Below, piece by piece: positions 26,208 to 38,300 of a stretch of DNA of 64,000 nucleotides. Numbering within the stretch: position 1 is the stretch's first letter; every line of letters starts with the position of its first letter. This DNA comes from Brevipalpus yothersi. Taxonomy: Eukaryota > Arthropoda > Arachnida > Trombidiformes > Tenuipalpidae. The position numbers and the translations under genes are program-made. The stretch is taken from assembly GCA_003956705.1 (NCBI GenBank), contig QZCP01000212.1:101876-165875 (forward strand). The letters are read 5' to 3'. The notes under the pieces were generated by a model, which worked only from the letters and a program-made list of their open reading frames with translations, was not told the origin of the DNA and made no database searches.

Positions 26208-27227
26208 ATGTCTTTGCCGATCTCAGAGAGATTGATCTACTTGATTCGTTTACCTCTTGTTTTCATACTGTTCCTCTATCAAGATGTGTATTGCTTAATT
26301 TTTGGAAAGAAAGCAGATTCTAAAATAACACTCGAAGGACGAACAGCTCTTGTGACTGGTGGAAATCGTGGAATAGGACATCAAATTGCTAAAGATCTAT
26401 ACGAAAGAGGTGCAAAAGTGATAATCGCATGTCGAAAAAGTGAATATGCAAATGAATTGTATAAAGATTTTGATCAACAGCAAGAACAACAACCAGGATC
26501 ATCTCTTCACCGATTGAAAGTTCATCAGGTTAACTTTTTATCACTTAAATCTGTTCAAGAATTTGCATCTACCATCACTAGAGAGGAGGAAAGATTAGAC
26601 ATCTTAATCAACAATGTAGGCATTATGGGACCGAAAGAGAAAAGTTTTTCCAATGATGGCATTGAGATGACTTTCCATGTCAATTATTTATCACCATTCC
26701 TATTGACAAGACAACTTTTGCCACTTCTCAATCGAACAAAAGATTCACGAATCATTTGTATCACCTCAGAATACAATCTTCTTCCTTATAATTTTGACAA
26801 GGATTTATTGGCAAAAAATTCTCCCAAGTACGATGCTCTATTGAATTATTCACTATCCAAGCTTGCACTCAACTCTTTTGTCATGAAATTAGCTGAAAAC
26901 ATCAAAAAACAAGATGACCAATCGAATGGTACCATGTCCATATTTTCTGTTCACCCTGGGTGTGTGAAAACCAATCTGGTGTCTCAAGATGCCTCAAAAT
27001 TTTACCAAATCAGTTTTATGCTACAAAAACTCATCCGAGGAGTTTCGGTGGAAAGAGGATCTCGAGGCCCATTGTATGCAGCCTTACAACCAGATATTGA
27101 GAGGCTCAACGGGGCTTACATGATAGCTGGTCATGTTTTTAAACCTAACAAAATGTGCCTTAAACCTGAATTCCGAGACGATTTATGGGAATTCTCAGAA
27201 AATCTCATCAATCAGTCACTTGCTTGA
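26208..27227 (+). CDS. Short-chain dehydrogenase, retinol dehydrogenase 11/12-like
   Basis: Single exon, 339 aa. An N-terminal hydrophobic anchor (LIYLIRLPLVFILFLYQDVYCLIFG) is followed by a classical SDR domain. Visible motifs are the NAD(P)-binding TGGNRGIG (Thr50-Gly57), ACRKSE with basic residues suggesting NADP preference, NNVG (135-138) where most members have NNAG, and the catalytic YSLSK (Tyr214, Lys218) preceded by the Ser of ITSEYN. The layout matches the RDH11-14 group, which are ER- or mitochondria-anchored reductases acting on retinoids and other lipophilic carbonyls; the arthropod substrate cannot be told from sequence. The start is the first ATG and gives a plausible anchor. 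It is intronless, unlike most genes here, so a retrocopy origin is possible. Confidence 0.85.
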   Translation: MSLPISERLIYLIRLPLVFILFLYQDVYCLIFGKKADSKITLEGRTALVTGGNRGIGHQIAKDLYERGAKVIIACRKSEYANELYKDFDQQQEQQPGSSLHRLKVHQVNFLSLKSVQEFASTITREEERLDILINNVGIMGPKEKSFSNDGIEMTFHVNYLSPFLLTRQLLPLLNRTKDSRIICITSEYNLLPYNFDKDLLAKNSPKYDALLNYSLSKLALNSFVMKLAENIKKQDDQSNGTMSIFSVHPGCVKTNLVSQDASKFYQISFMLQKLIRGVSVERGSRGPLYAALQPDIERLNGAYMIAGHVFKPNKMCLKPEFRDDLWEFSENLINQSLA

Positions 27228-28922
27228 TCTCAGCCTCAATTTTTGAATATCATTAAACTCACGGTTCAACCGACCACTTCTAACTGTGCGAGATGTTTGA
27301 GCTTGATATTCTTGTTCTTAGGTCTCTGGGTAACAGGGCAAGAAGTTTCATACATCCATTGAATATCTCTTAAGAGGCAACTATGTCTCTTGACAAATTT
27401 GTCAGATGGCTAACTTCCATGGAATAGGAATTTCTAATTCAGCATTGATTGTTTATCCGGAAAAACACATGTCCTAGAACGAATATTCGCGATCTCCTCT
27501 AGAACTTTTCGTTTGTAATGCCTGTTTTGAATTGTTTGTAATGAGATTATTTTTTCTGATGATAAATCATGATGATCAATGAAATTGGTGATGTAATACA
27601 TTAAGAATAAGAAATAGAGACGGCGAGAAAGTGAAAAAGTGACAATCTGAGGCAGGTAAGAGAGAAAGAAGGGGAGTGAGAGAGAGAAAGAAAGAGAGAT
27701 AAACAAATGCATTGTATGAATTTTGAGATTACTTTATGACGATCCTAAAGGCTTAAAGAATGTCAAAAGAGGCAAAAAGGTTCTGATACCAGATGAAATG
27801 ATGTGTAAATTATAAATAAGAAAATGGCCAAGAAATGGTAAATATGATGGACAAACTCTGAAAAAAACAACAGGGTAAGAGATAGGAATGGAGGGCTTGA
27901 GTTACAACCATTCTCGAGAGTTGAGAGAGAGAGAACAAAAAGAGAATTTTGCAGAAGATTGCAGCAATGATAAAAAGAGGACAAGAGTGGAGGAGGAGGG
28001 TAAGGAAAAAAAAGGTGAATAAAAGGGAGGAGAAAAGGGAGGGAGAGAGAAGAAGCGACCTTTTGAGAGGAGATCAAGCGCCTTCAGTTCATGATATCGC
28101 GCTTTAAATTTGGTAGCATCTCTCGAGTGGTCTATAAATATAAATATATATATATACAATAGAGAACAATTTCAATTTTTTTTTCAGTCCTTATAAGTAA
28201 CCCCCTTTCCTCTTACTCTTGTACATTGAAAATTGTTTTCATATATGCGGAATGAATGATTTGCCATTTTCGTCAAAATGATGAATTTAGGTTCTCTTGA
28301 TTCGATGATCTAGACTCAATAATTCACAAATTTTCTTTTCTCGGGCTTGAATGATTTCGTAAATAAGAATGAACAGATGAACTCATAGATGTAGTATGAA
28401 AGAGGTCGATTCTTTTGATCCACCGGTGTGTCAGCTCCCAGAATCAATGAGCTGTTCACAAAGTATTTGCGGAATACCATGGGTATAGATGTATATATAA
28501 CAAGCTTTCTTTATAACTTAAAGACTTTTGTCATGATCACGTCCATCGTTCAGTAGTCGAGCCTTTTTTTCGTTTAGGGATATATAGAACTTGTACAAAC
28601 TCGAGCTCAGATATGAGAAGAAGAACGAGAGGGCACGTAATCTTATCAAGATCAGTTGTAGTGATGAGGCTGAGAGAAAAACGAAGGACAGGAACGATTT
28701 TGCTAATAACCAAACTGTAAATTTTCGGGATGATCGTTGGGAGCGTCTTTTTCGAATTTTTTTGCCTCTTCCTGCATACTTTCCTTAATTTTCAATATTG
28801 CCTCACTTTCATTTTGATCCTGATGGGGATGATGTTGACGATTAAGGTTTCAAAGAGAGAAACAGAGAGAGGGAAAGAGAAAGAGGAGAAACGTAGACAG
28901 AACAAATAATTTAAGCTCGCTA
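27228..28922. other. Intergenic, 3' flanks of SDR and Ssdp genes
   Basis: Convergent 3' flanks. Purine-rich, imperfect GA/GGA stretches occur at about 27655-27705, 27960-28070 and 28855-28890. Open stretches on the complementary strand are Ser/Leu/Phe low-complexity and show no domain. Confidence 0.55.
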
Positions 28923-31900
28923 TCACAAACCAAGTTCTTGTTCAAGCCAAGATCTTACATTTTCTTGTCCATAAGTAGGTAGACCATATTCGGACATAGG
29001 TACACCATCCTCTCTGGGCATTCCTGGACCATTAGCAGGAGAACTTTTCATTCCCTCCATACCATTACCCCCCGAAGACATCCCATTCATTGGAGGAGGA
29101 CCAAGATCAGGTCCAAGTTGACTCATTGAACCATCCGGTCCTGGTCCCATCGGAAACTGAAATGAAGATTCAAATTATGAGCTGACAGTCGACTTGCTAG
29201 GAGTTTAAAATGAATTTCTCGCTCCAAGGGATCTCACAGTCGAAGATTGTTCAGACCCCAAGATGAATCCTAGGTCATACGACGGATAGTTTCTCTCAAT
29301 CCTGTCAGCTAGCCTTCAAATTGATGATGCTAATGAATCGAATCACTCTCATTCTGCTATTTTGCCTCAATTCGAAAGGGTATTTGAATCTACCAAATAG
29401 AATTTCTCTTCGAACTCGAAATGAGTGTTTCGATGCCTCTAGATTGAGCTTAAAAATAAAGTAAACAATGAGCCTCTTTCAGTGACAAGTGAAGAATCCC
29501 TTCGGACACGAAACCAAATATTTTGGTTACATACCCCGGACACGTTGCCACCAGGTTTCATCATAGGATACATTCCGTCACCTCCGGAGCCTGAGGAGTC
29601 TAGAGAAACAACGAGGTTTTATTTAAGTTACAAAAAAAAGGAAAAATAAGCAAAAAGTGTAAAAAAATGCGGGAAGAGAGGAGCACTAATAAAGCGTTGC
29701 AAGCAGAAAGTGGTTGAGGTGGTGTAGCGGTGGTGATAGTAACGATCAATTCGGTGGTGATTTATGAAAATAATAAGTGCGAGTGGATTTGAATGCGTTT
29801 TGCAAGTATATGTGAGGAAGGGAATGGAGGTGAGCGAAGCGCATTGGTGAAATCAGAGCAGATTAGGTGCACACTGTAAGCAGCAGTCTCGGCTGTACAA
29901 GTTTAATAGTCAAGTAATTCACCTCTTCCCGGATTAGGGGTGCCCATCCGATGACTTGCGGGAGAGTAAGGACCTGCAGAACCTGAAAAATAGATGTTGT
30001 TAGAAGAAGAATAAAGTTCGACATAAAGTTTAAGGGAAAATTATCAGGAGAGCAACAGGTGAATATTTGGAGAGCCATTCTTTCATCAAGTTTATAATTA
30101 AAATTGGTAAGGGAGCTCCATTAAGAATCATATTCTAATGAAGCGGTGGCTAACAATATGAAAGCTAGCTCACTGCCAAGTGGCACATAATTCCCTGCTC
30201 ATGTGAGTCGAGGGGATAGATAAGGCATCAATACAAGAATGTATGATCCAATACTAGTATTTCATTTATTTCACGTAATCAAATTCGTCCGTGAAACTAG
30301 TTTGAAGCTTATTCAGAGCGAGGAATGGACTCCAAATGATTTGAAGAACGATATTCACTACCTTGAGGACTTGGCATTATAGGTGTTCCAGGTCCTTGAG
30401 GACCAGATCCACCGGTCACTGGAGGTCCCTAAGAGATGAAAAAAGGAGAGAGAGAGAAAGAGAGAGATGTTCGATCAAGTCAATTTGATTCAAAATAGTT
30501 AGAACACACAGGTCAAATCGTTCTATTACTTACTCCGTAATGACTACCTGGAGATGCTGAGGAGTAATTCATCTAAAAATCAGAGATGGACAGCGTGAGA
30601 ATTTAATTGACGATAGTGGTGGTAAACGGTGAGCGGCGGAAAGAGTAAAGGTGGAGAGAAAATAAACGGAAAAGATGAAAGAAGAGTAAGACATCAGCAG
30701 TAGAAATCAATTGGTTGAGACGTTCTTTGCACTTCGATTCGGACGAGTTACTTACATTTGATGCATTCGGCTGCCAGGGTCTTGCCCCAGGTCCAGGACC
30801 GCCCCTGAAAGAAAATTAAGAAAATGACGATACTGTGAGCAGACCAAGAGAAATGAAGAAGCATGATAGAAAAGTTGAACAAGAACGGGAGAAGGAGCAG
30901 AAGAGAATAGGAGGAGGTGAAGGTACTCTTGAAGATGTGAAAAACTGTGAGCCGGCAAGATTATCCTGGTGGGCACGTTATGAAGATTGGATCGCCGGTT
31001 GATAGCTTACATTGACATTCCAGGTGGCATGCCACCAGGAACAGGTCCCATAGTGGCATTGGGAGGTGGTCTCATTCCATAATTTGGATTCATAGGTCCC
31101 ATCGGTTGTCCTCTGGGTGGATTTAATCTTGGATTCATTTGACCCATTCCAGGAGGACCTGATATCAATTGATCGATATTAAGTGAGAAGATAGAGAAAG
31201 AAGAATGAGTGAAAATTTTCCGGTCATCACATGATGTGAAAATGGAAGCAGGATAGTGCAAAGGAAAGTGTAATTAGGGCGATATTAAGCTAAAAAATCA
31301 AAAAAACGAACTCTCGTCGTTGACTTAAGCGATGTGATTGTGCTCCAGCAATGGGTCAGGATGAATTTTGCGAGCAAAGTTGAAATGTCTTAAAATAAAT
31401 GTGCTTTCCAAATAAAATCAGTTCTAATAATAATATGTAATGATGATAACAATAATAGCGACATCAATAGTAGTAGATAATAACGGAGAAGCAAAAAAAG
31501 CAACAAGATGTGGGAGAGGAAGAGAGAGAGAGTTTGTGTTTGTAATGTTCAAGCATAGTGATACAAGCTACGAGAATTCCATAATGCAAGGCGTAATAAG
31601 AGCAAGACCTGGAAAGTGATTGAAGAATTGAGAGGTAAAATCACAACAGTAACCACTGCTCACCTTGCCATCCTACAAATTCTCCTCCTTCTCCTGTAAG
31701 ATTGGATGCCAAAATGAGAGAGAAAGAAGGAGGAAGAAAGGAATAAAGAGATAGAGAGCGAGACGCGTTCAGGACGGGTGAGAGATGGCGAGTAAAAGGT
31801 TAGGGTGAAGAGGAGAAGAGCCAAGTTGGATAGGGTAAGAGAGCGAGGAAAATGGTCGGGAAACAAGTGGAGAGTCATGGAAGAAGAAAAAATGGTTGGA

Positions 31901-32851
31901 AGGTGAGGAGAAAAGAGTAAAAGAATGATTATGATTAGGAAAATATTTAAATCTATCATGAGATGGTCTCATGGACTATTCTATGTTTCGCTTCATTTAA
32001 CTGACGACAAATTGATGGGACGACCTAATTTCACACCATTTCTGCTAGAAAGAAATAGTGAATATGAGTCTGAATTGACTAGCTTGTCAAGAATGTTTGA
32101 GTGTTTTCTCCAAAGACAAAAAGATCTATCCAATTGTGAATAACTATTGAAAACATCAGTTCGAAATGTAACAGAGCTAGACATGTTCCCTGGATTCCAT
32201 ATATAACCGATAGCTTTCGGTTGTCTTAGAAGTGTCCAAAACTCCAAAAAATAGAGAGAATAATTGAAAGTAAATTTATACCATGTCGGGATGGATCCAT
32301 GCTGTTAGGCATCATTGGTTGACCTGGAACTCCGCCTGGAGGCTGTTGACAGGAGAAAAAGGGGAAAGATCAGAAGAGAGAAGAGAGAAGAGGAGGAGGA
32401 GGAGGTGGTGGAGGAGAGGAGAGGAGAGGAAGAGTGAGAGAAGAAAAAGTGAGTATAAGCAGAGTGAACAAAGGAAGCAGATGATTCGGATGATGATGTT
32501 TTAAATGTAAACTCATTAACATTTGTGAGTGAGTCGAAAAGGGGGGAGAAAGAGAGAGAGAGAAAGATAAAAATTTCAGAGAGAAAAAAGTGATGGAAAG
32601 AAAGGTAGATATTATCGAAATCGAAAACATGGACACTTACATTGAAATCTACTTGTTGACCCATTCGAACAGGCCGTGGGCCAGAAGGGTATCGAGGTGG
32701 CATGAACTGCTACGGTAATATTGAGTAGAGGTAAATGAGAAGAGAGAGAGAGAGAGAGAAAGAAATGGATAGAAAGGTAAATCAGTGGGTAAGCAACGAT
32801 TAATTCGAATTTCACATGATCACAAGAGGAAGAGAGAGAGAGGCTATGGGT

Positions 32852-32934
<83 letters not shown>

Positions 32935-33319
32935 NNNNNNNNNNNNNNNNNNNNNNNNNNNNNNNNNNNNNNNNNNNNNNNNNNNNNNNNNNNNNNNNNN
33001 NNNNNNNNNNNNNNNNNNNNNNNNNNNNNNNNNNNNNNNNNNNNNNNNNNNNNNNNNNNNNNNNNNNNNNNNNNNNNNNNNNNNNNNNNNNNNNNNNNNN
33101 NNNNNNNNNNNNNNNNNNNNNNNNNNNNNNNNNNNNNNNNNNNNNNNNNNNNNNNNNNNNNNNNNNNNNNNNNNNNNNNNNNNNNNNNNNNNNNNNNNNN
33201 NNNNNNNNNNNNNNNNNNNNNNNNNNNNNNNNNNNNNNNNNNNNNNNNNNNNNNNNNNNNNNNNNNNNNNNNNNNNNNNNNNNNNNNNNNNNNNNNNNNN
33301 NNNNNNNNNNNNNNNNNNN

Positions 33320-33382
<63 letters not shown>

Positions 33383-33870
33383 AAATTTAAAGCGGATATT
33401 TTTACCTGAGAAAATCCTCCTGGCGGCATTTGGCCTCCAGGAGGCATCTGACTGCCGGGCGGCATTTGTCCTCCCGGTGGCATTGGTCCACCAATACCAT
33501 CGTTTGGAGGCATTTGGCCGAGTGGACTTGTTGCGTTGTGTCCACTACCACCGATACCATTAACGGGATAGGCTGATTGATTGGGAACAAAACCATAATC
33601 ATGGAAAGCTTTGGCTTCCGATGAGTATTCCGAGTGTTCTCTTCTCTCCGGTGCAGCACAATAGAGATCCCAGAAGACGCACCACCAGCCTTGCAGAAAG
33701 CCCGGAGGATCGGCAATTACGATTTGCTTTTGATAGCGTATTTCTTCCAGAAAACAGGTAGCTGCCTGTTTGGCACCAGAATGTATTAGATATTCATAAA
33801 CATAGGTAGCCAGCTTTTCCCTTGATTGGGCATCAGATGGCACACTGGAGCCTTTGCTCTTGGGATACAT
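28923..33870 (-). CDS. Ssdp: Single-stranded DNA-binding protein Ssdp/SSBP (LisH, LDB1 partner)
   Basis: Eleven exons: 33870-33406, 32709-32641, 32342-32282, 31672-31664 (9 nt), 31158-31011, 30804-30756, 30572-30534, 30428-30362, 29982-29923, 29599-29535 and 29156-28923. All are GT-AG with closed phases, 421 aa. The N-terminus has the LisH module (EKLATYVYEYLIHSGAKQAA) and the hallmark GFLQGWWCVFWDLYCAAPERR, followed by a long Pro/Gly/Met-rich region containing RYPSGPRPVRMG, MRPPPNATMGP and GTPIMPSP, as in SSBP2/3/4. Ssdp binds and stabilises LDB1/Chip in LIM-homeodomain enhancer complexes and related Wnt enhanceosomes in the nucleus. The C-terminal tail (after PREDG) diverges from vertebrates and ends RSWLEQELGL. 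Intron 1 contains a GA tract and a 385-N gap; the spliced frame is unaffected. Confidence 0.93.
31664..31672 (-). CDS. Ssdp: Candidate 9-nt microexon of Ssdp
   Basis: GATGGCAAG on the minus strand is bounded by an acceptor ending TTTGTAG and a strong donor GTGAGC. It enters in phase 1 and leaves in phase 1, adding Gly-Trp-Gln (SRHG-WQ-GPPG). Skipping it also preserves the frame, so it could be alternative. Its reality rests only on splice-site quality and phase. Confidence 0.5.
32854..33377. repeat. (GA)n microsatellite with 385-N gap inside Ssdp intron 1
   Basis: GA units fill 32854-32934, Ns 32935-33319, and GA resumes to 33377. On the Ssdp transcript the tract reads as CU repeats, about 30 nt downstream of the exon 1 donor. 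Confidence 0.97.
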
Positions 33871-35391
33871 TTCTTTTTTTGGCTCAGTCTATGGGTATAT
33901 ATATGTGTGTGGTATATATACTACCGATATATGAATATATACTGTATATACTCCAAATATCAGCTATGTATCACGGTGGACACACCAAATGATGATCAAG
34001 ATGACTTGTATTGACAATTTTCAGTCCACCAAATAAACACACATCAAAATGATTCCAAGAAAAAAAAATTACATACACATACACACACACCAAAAGGTAT
34101 ATATCCCTTCTTCTACCACCAAAAGCTAATATATATGCCTCAAATCGATCAACTGACTACTTCTTCTTCTCTCTCTTTTTTTCACGGATTTTTCTTTCCT
34201 TTGCTCTCGACATTTCATTTCATGAATGCATTCAGACATCCAGACCACCAGTGACACCTATACCTTAGTATACAGATGGCAGCATGGGTACCGGGGGGTT
34301 CCGTTTTGAGCGTTTTGTAGCTCGCTTGGTTTTTTGACAGCTCTCGAGTTTTTGTGGGTTTCTCTTGGCTAGGAAAAGTTTTCTTGTTAGTTAGAATTGC
34401 ATTTTGATCATTTTAGAACGATAGAGAACGTTAAAAGATCAACTGATTAGGTTAGCTTTTGGGTAGAGAAATGGAAGTATTTTCTATTTACGAAGTCGAT
34501 TGGCATTTTTGGTTAGATTCGGAAAAGTTCTATTGAGAGAGAAAGATAGCTGTCAAATTGTTCCGATACAGGTCATCGAATTGGGGGGGGGGAGTGATTG
34601 GAGGGGTATTTTCGATAATTGAATTTCTATCCAATCAATTTTGGGACCAGATAGATAGGTAGAAAAATTTTCGCACACACATCGATAATGATTGGAAGGT
34701 TCATGAGAAACGATCTATGTGGAATGGAATATATAGTCGATAGATTCGAAGAATATTTTCGAGCTTCCGAGAGCGAGGGCGCTTCTATTTGCCACAGATT
34801 TTCAACACACATACACATACACAGAGAATATACAGATGCTGCGACGAAGATTGTATTTTTCATCATGAGAATCAATATATTTTTCTTCCAAAGGTTCTAG
34901 TAGCCAGAGAGATTCGCCTGTGGAAGTGGAAGAGGTGGAAATGCAATTCGTTTTTTTGCAGCCATCTTGATAATTTTATGGATTATTATTATTGTGTGTG
35001 TGTACCTTATCAACACCATACCGTGGTTGCATGGCTGCAAGAGGTTGCGGGAATAAATGAATGGATACAAGGCGATGAGAGCAAAACTTGATCATGATGA
35101 TATGTCTACGGAACCAAGAAACCGAACATCCATAGCTACCACTAAAATTTGAATCCACTGTTCAACACCACCTTCTCTGGTCACCGCCACCACCATCATC
35201 ATCATACTCATATACATTCGTGTTTTCTGGACATCATCATCACCTTCATCACCATTCTATTCCTCTCCTCTGTTTCCATCAGCCGCCAGCATCATTTCAC
35301 AGCATCAGTATCCATCATTGAAATATAACAATCATCATCTCTCTCCATCACAACCACCACCACCACCACCACTACCATCACCGCCATCACC
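33871..35391. promoter_or_regulatory. Divergent promoter region of Ssdp and PKC
   Basis: 1.5 kb between the start codons of Ssdp (-) and the PKC gene (+). It has TATATA-rich segments at 33895-33960, a run of ten G residues near 34577-34586, a GTGTGTGT patch near 34995, and a CAC/CAT triplet-rich 5' leader at 35170-35390 directly before the PKC ATG. No coding exon was recognised. Confidence 0.5.
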
Positions 35392-38300
35392 ATGCCAGGC
35401 TTCACTGGAACCATCAAATTGACGGTAATCGAAGCATCCGATTTACGTCCAACCGAATATTCAACTCGACATGGTGTCAATGTGATGTCCAAATCATTGG
35501 ATCCGTATGTGTCCATTGATGTTGATGATATTCATATCAATCGCAGTACGACCAAGCAGCGAAATTTTAATCCAATATGGAATGAATATTTTTCATCTGA
35601 AGTCCATAATGCCCAATGTTTACTGTTAACAGTTTTTCACGATGCTGCTATACCACCAGATGATTTTGTGGCCAATTGTACTATCACATTCGACGATCTA
35701 CTTACTGGATGTCAAAAAGGCCGAAATGATTTTTGGGTAAGTAGACCAGATTTTTATTCGGTTAATTTATCTTTTTCTCATCGATAATCATAAGAAGAAT
35801 AGGATAGTAGGGAAGAATGAAAAAAGTCTCTTCCTCTTCCCATTACTTTTATTAATCTGTCACATTTTCACTCATACATGTACACCTTGATTGTTCACTC
35901 AATCACTTTTCAAGTATCAGAAATCAGATTATCGCTATTCTGATTAAGTGGTGTGATTTTCTCACCTTCATTCATGAACTTGAATCCTATTTTCGTGTTA
36001 CATTCATATGGCTGCATCTTTGGAAGCTTATTTTCTTGTTCATCTTCTTCTTTTCGATCGTCATCATCATAATCGCAAGTCAGAAAATCAGCTTTTCACC
36101 TTATTGATGTTAAAATGTTGAAGGTTTTTTTTCTCTCTCTCTCTCTTCTTAACTTCAAGTTGATGTCATACAATTTGCTTGTCTAGAGAAAACTGAAGTC
36201 ATCCTCAAAGTGAGTGAGTAATCAAACATCCATAGTTACTAGTGACATAAGTTACAGGGATAGGCTAAAGTGATTAGAAAAAAATATAGTCACGGTCATC
36301 ATAATTGGATCTACTCTCTTAATCCTATGGTGCACAAGCTTCAGGAAGTTCAACAGAGAGAAAGAAAGAGAGAAAGAAAGAGAAAGGAAAAAGAAAAGCA
36401 TGCAGTCAATATTTATCTTGCAAAGGTACATCACATGTATAAAGTGGAATATTTGGGTGAAAAAAAAAGTTTTTCACTTTCTCTAAATAGAGAATAACAG
36501 AGAGAAAAATAGTCAAGGTAATTCGTGTAGATATTCGTTTTTTTTTGCAATCAGCACTTTAATCATTAAGTTTGCCTTTTACTCTTGTTTTTATTGCACA
36601 GCAATTTGTTACCATTATTTTTGGTACACATGTCAAAATTATAATCTGATTTAAAATTATCATCAACAAACAGTCTTTTGTGAGTCTTTAGAGAGGGAAT
36701 ACTTCCTCCTCTCATTTTCAAATTAGAGAGCTTTCTTTTTCTCATACAATGCTTTGATGAAAGCTGGCTGACCAGTGTAAAAGACACTCAATTGATGAGA
36801 AATTGTATCCAACAATCGAACAGGTAGATAATCGTACAGTGTGACACGGATTCTTTCCACATCTCCCATAACTGTATACACTGGTCCAACGAATTTTTCT
36901 GTTACTGCCATCATCATTGTGTCCACAACTCGATCGATTTGAGGTCTTGCAGAGCCTAGTATTTTGTCCAAAAATTTTTGATATCCATCCAGATAACATT
37001 CACCATATGCTTTTCGAATCTGTTCAGGTGTTTGTTCCCATGCTTTGACTAGCTCTTTTTTCTGTGCCTCATCGTTACACAAATTAGTTTTGAATAGATG
37101 AGGTTCAATTGAAATCACATCGATAGACCATTTCTTCATCTCACGTCTCAAGCCTTCACTAAATGATATTACTGCCGCTTTAGACATTGAGTATCCAACC
37201 ATTCCCGGTATACAGTAGCGTCCAGCCAAACTGCCCACATTGACCACTCGTCCTTTGGACTGTCGTAGAAATGGAACAAATGCTTTAGTTACTCTCACAG
37301 TTCCCATACAATTGATGTCCATTTGTCTTGTGAATGCCTCCATGTCACCCATCTCAATTTCTGTGGATACCAATATTCCCGCATTATTCACCAAAGCCCA
37401 TAGTTGACGATTTTTAAGACTTCGTTCCACTTGTACTTGGGCAGCTTTCACATCTGTATCTTTGGTCACATCCAGCTTGATAATCTCTAAATTTTGGGGA
37501 CATGCTCGCTTCAAATCAGTAGCCCCAGGACCCGATGGAAACAGGCAGCCTGCATACACATAAAATCCATATGCATTCAATCGACGAGCTAATTTATTTC
37601 CAAAACCCGAATCACATCCTGTGATGAAAACTGCTCGATCGTCTGGCTCTTCGAATGCTTTGGGAATATTGATTTTGTTCCATAACAAATTTGTAATACT
37701 AACAGATATGTAAAAGCAAACTGTTGCTAAAATTATCCACGCTAGTTTTGTTGCGAATGGAAACCAAAGAACAGCACAAAAAGCTCCATAAATGATCGAA
37801 TTCAAAACGATATAGTTTAAAACAGAGAGTATCATTATGAATATAGTAAGGATAGGAGAAGGAAGAAAAAAAACAATAGATCACACAATTCAACTAACGG
37901 TATACAGACATACGAACACAGTGATGTGAACACACACATACACACAAGCAATTCAGCACATGAATGGCACTGACCTTATCAAAATGTTTCTAATTTTAGC
38001 AGCAACTAGCCACCACTTCAAATCAACTGTTGCTATTTCACTTGGCTAGCTTGTTGCATTTTTGAAAGGAAAAAATAAGAGAGAAGAGAGATGATGCGGT
38101 AGTTGGTTTACCTGTTTGGCCAGTCAAATCATGCTTATAATGTATGTGTATATATATATGTTACACGTTCTACCTTTTAGTGATGGAGTGAGAAAGAGTC
38201 AATGTGAGACTCACTACTGTGATGAAAAAAGATTGACCTGATTATTGATATTAAAATCATTCATCTAATAATAATAAGATGTTTGACGCGTCCCAGAATC

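Noticed and set aside
34577..34590. Run of about ten G residues as a possible G-quadruplex
   Set aside because: A single G run lacks the four tracts needed; it is also a common site of sequencing error.
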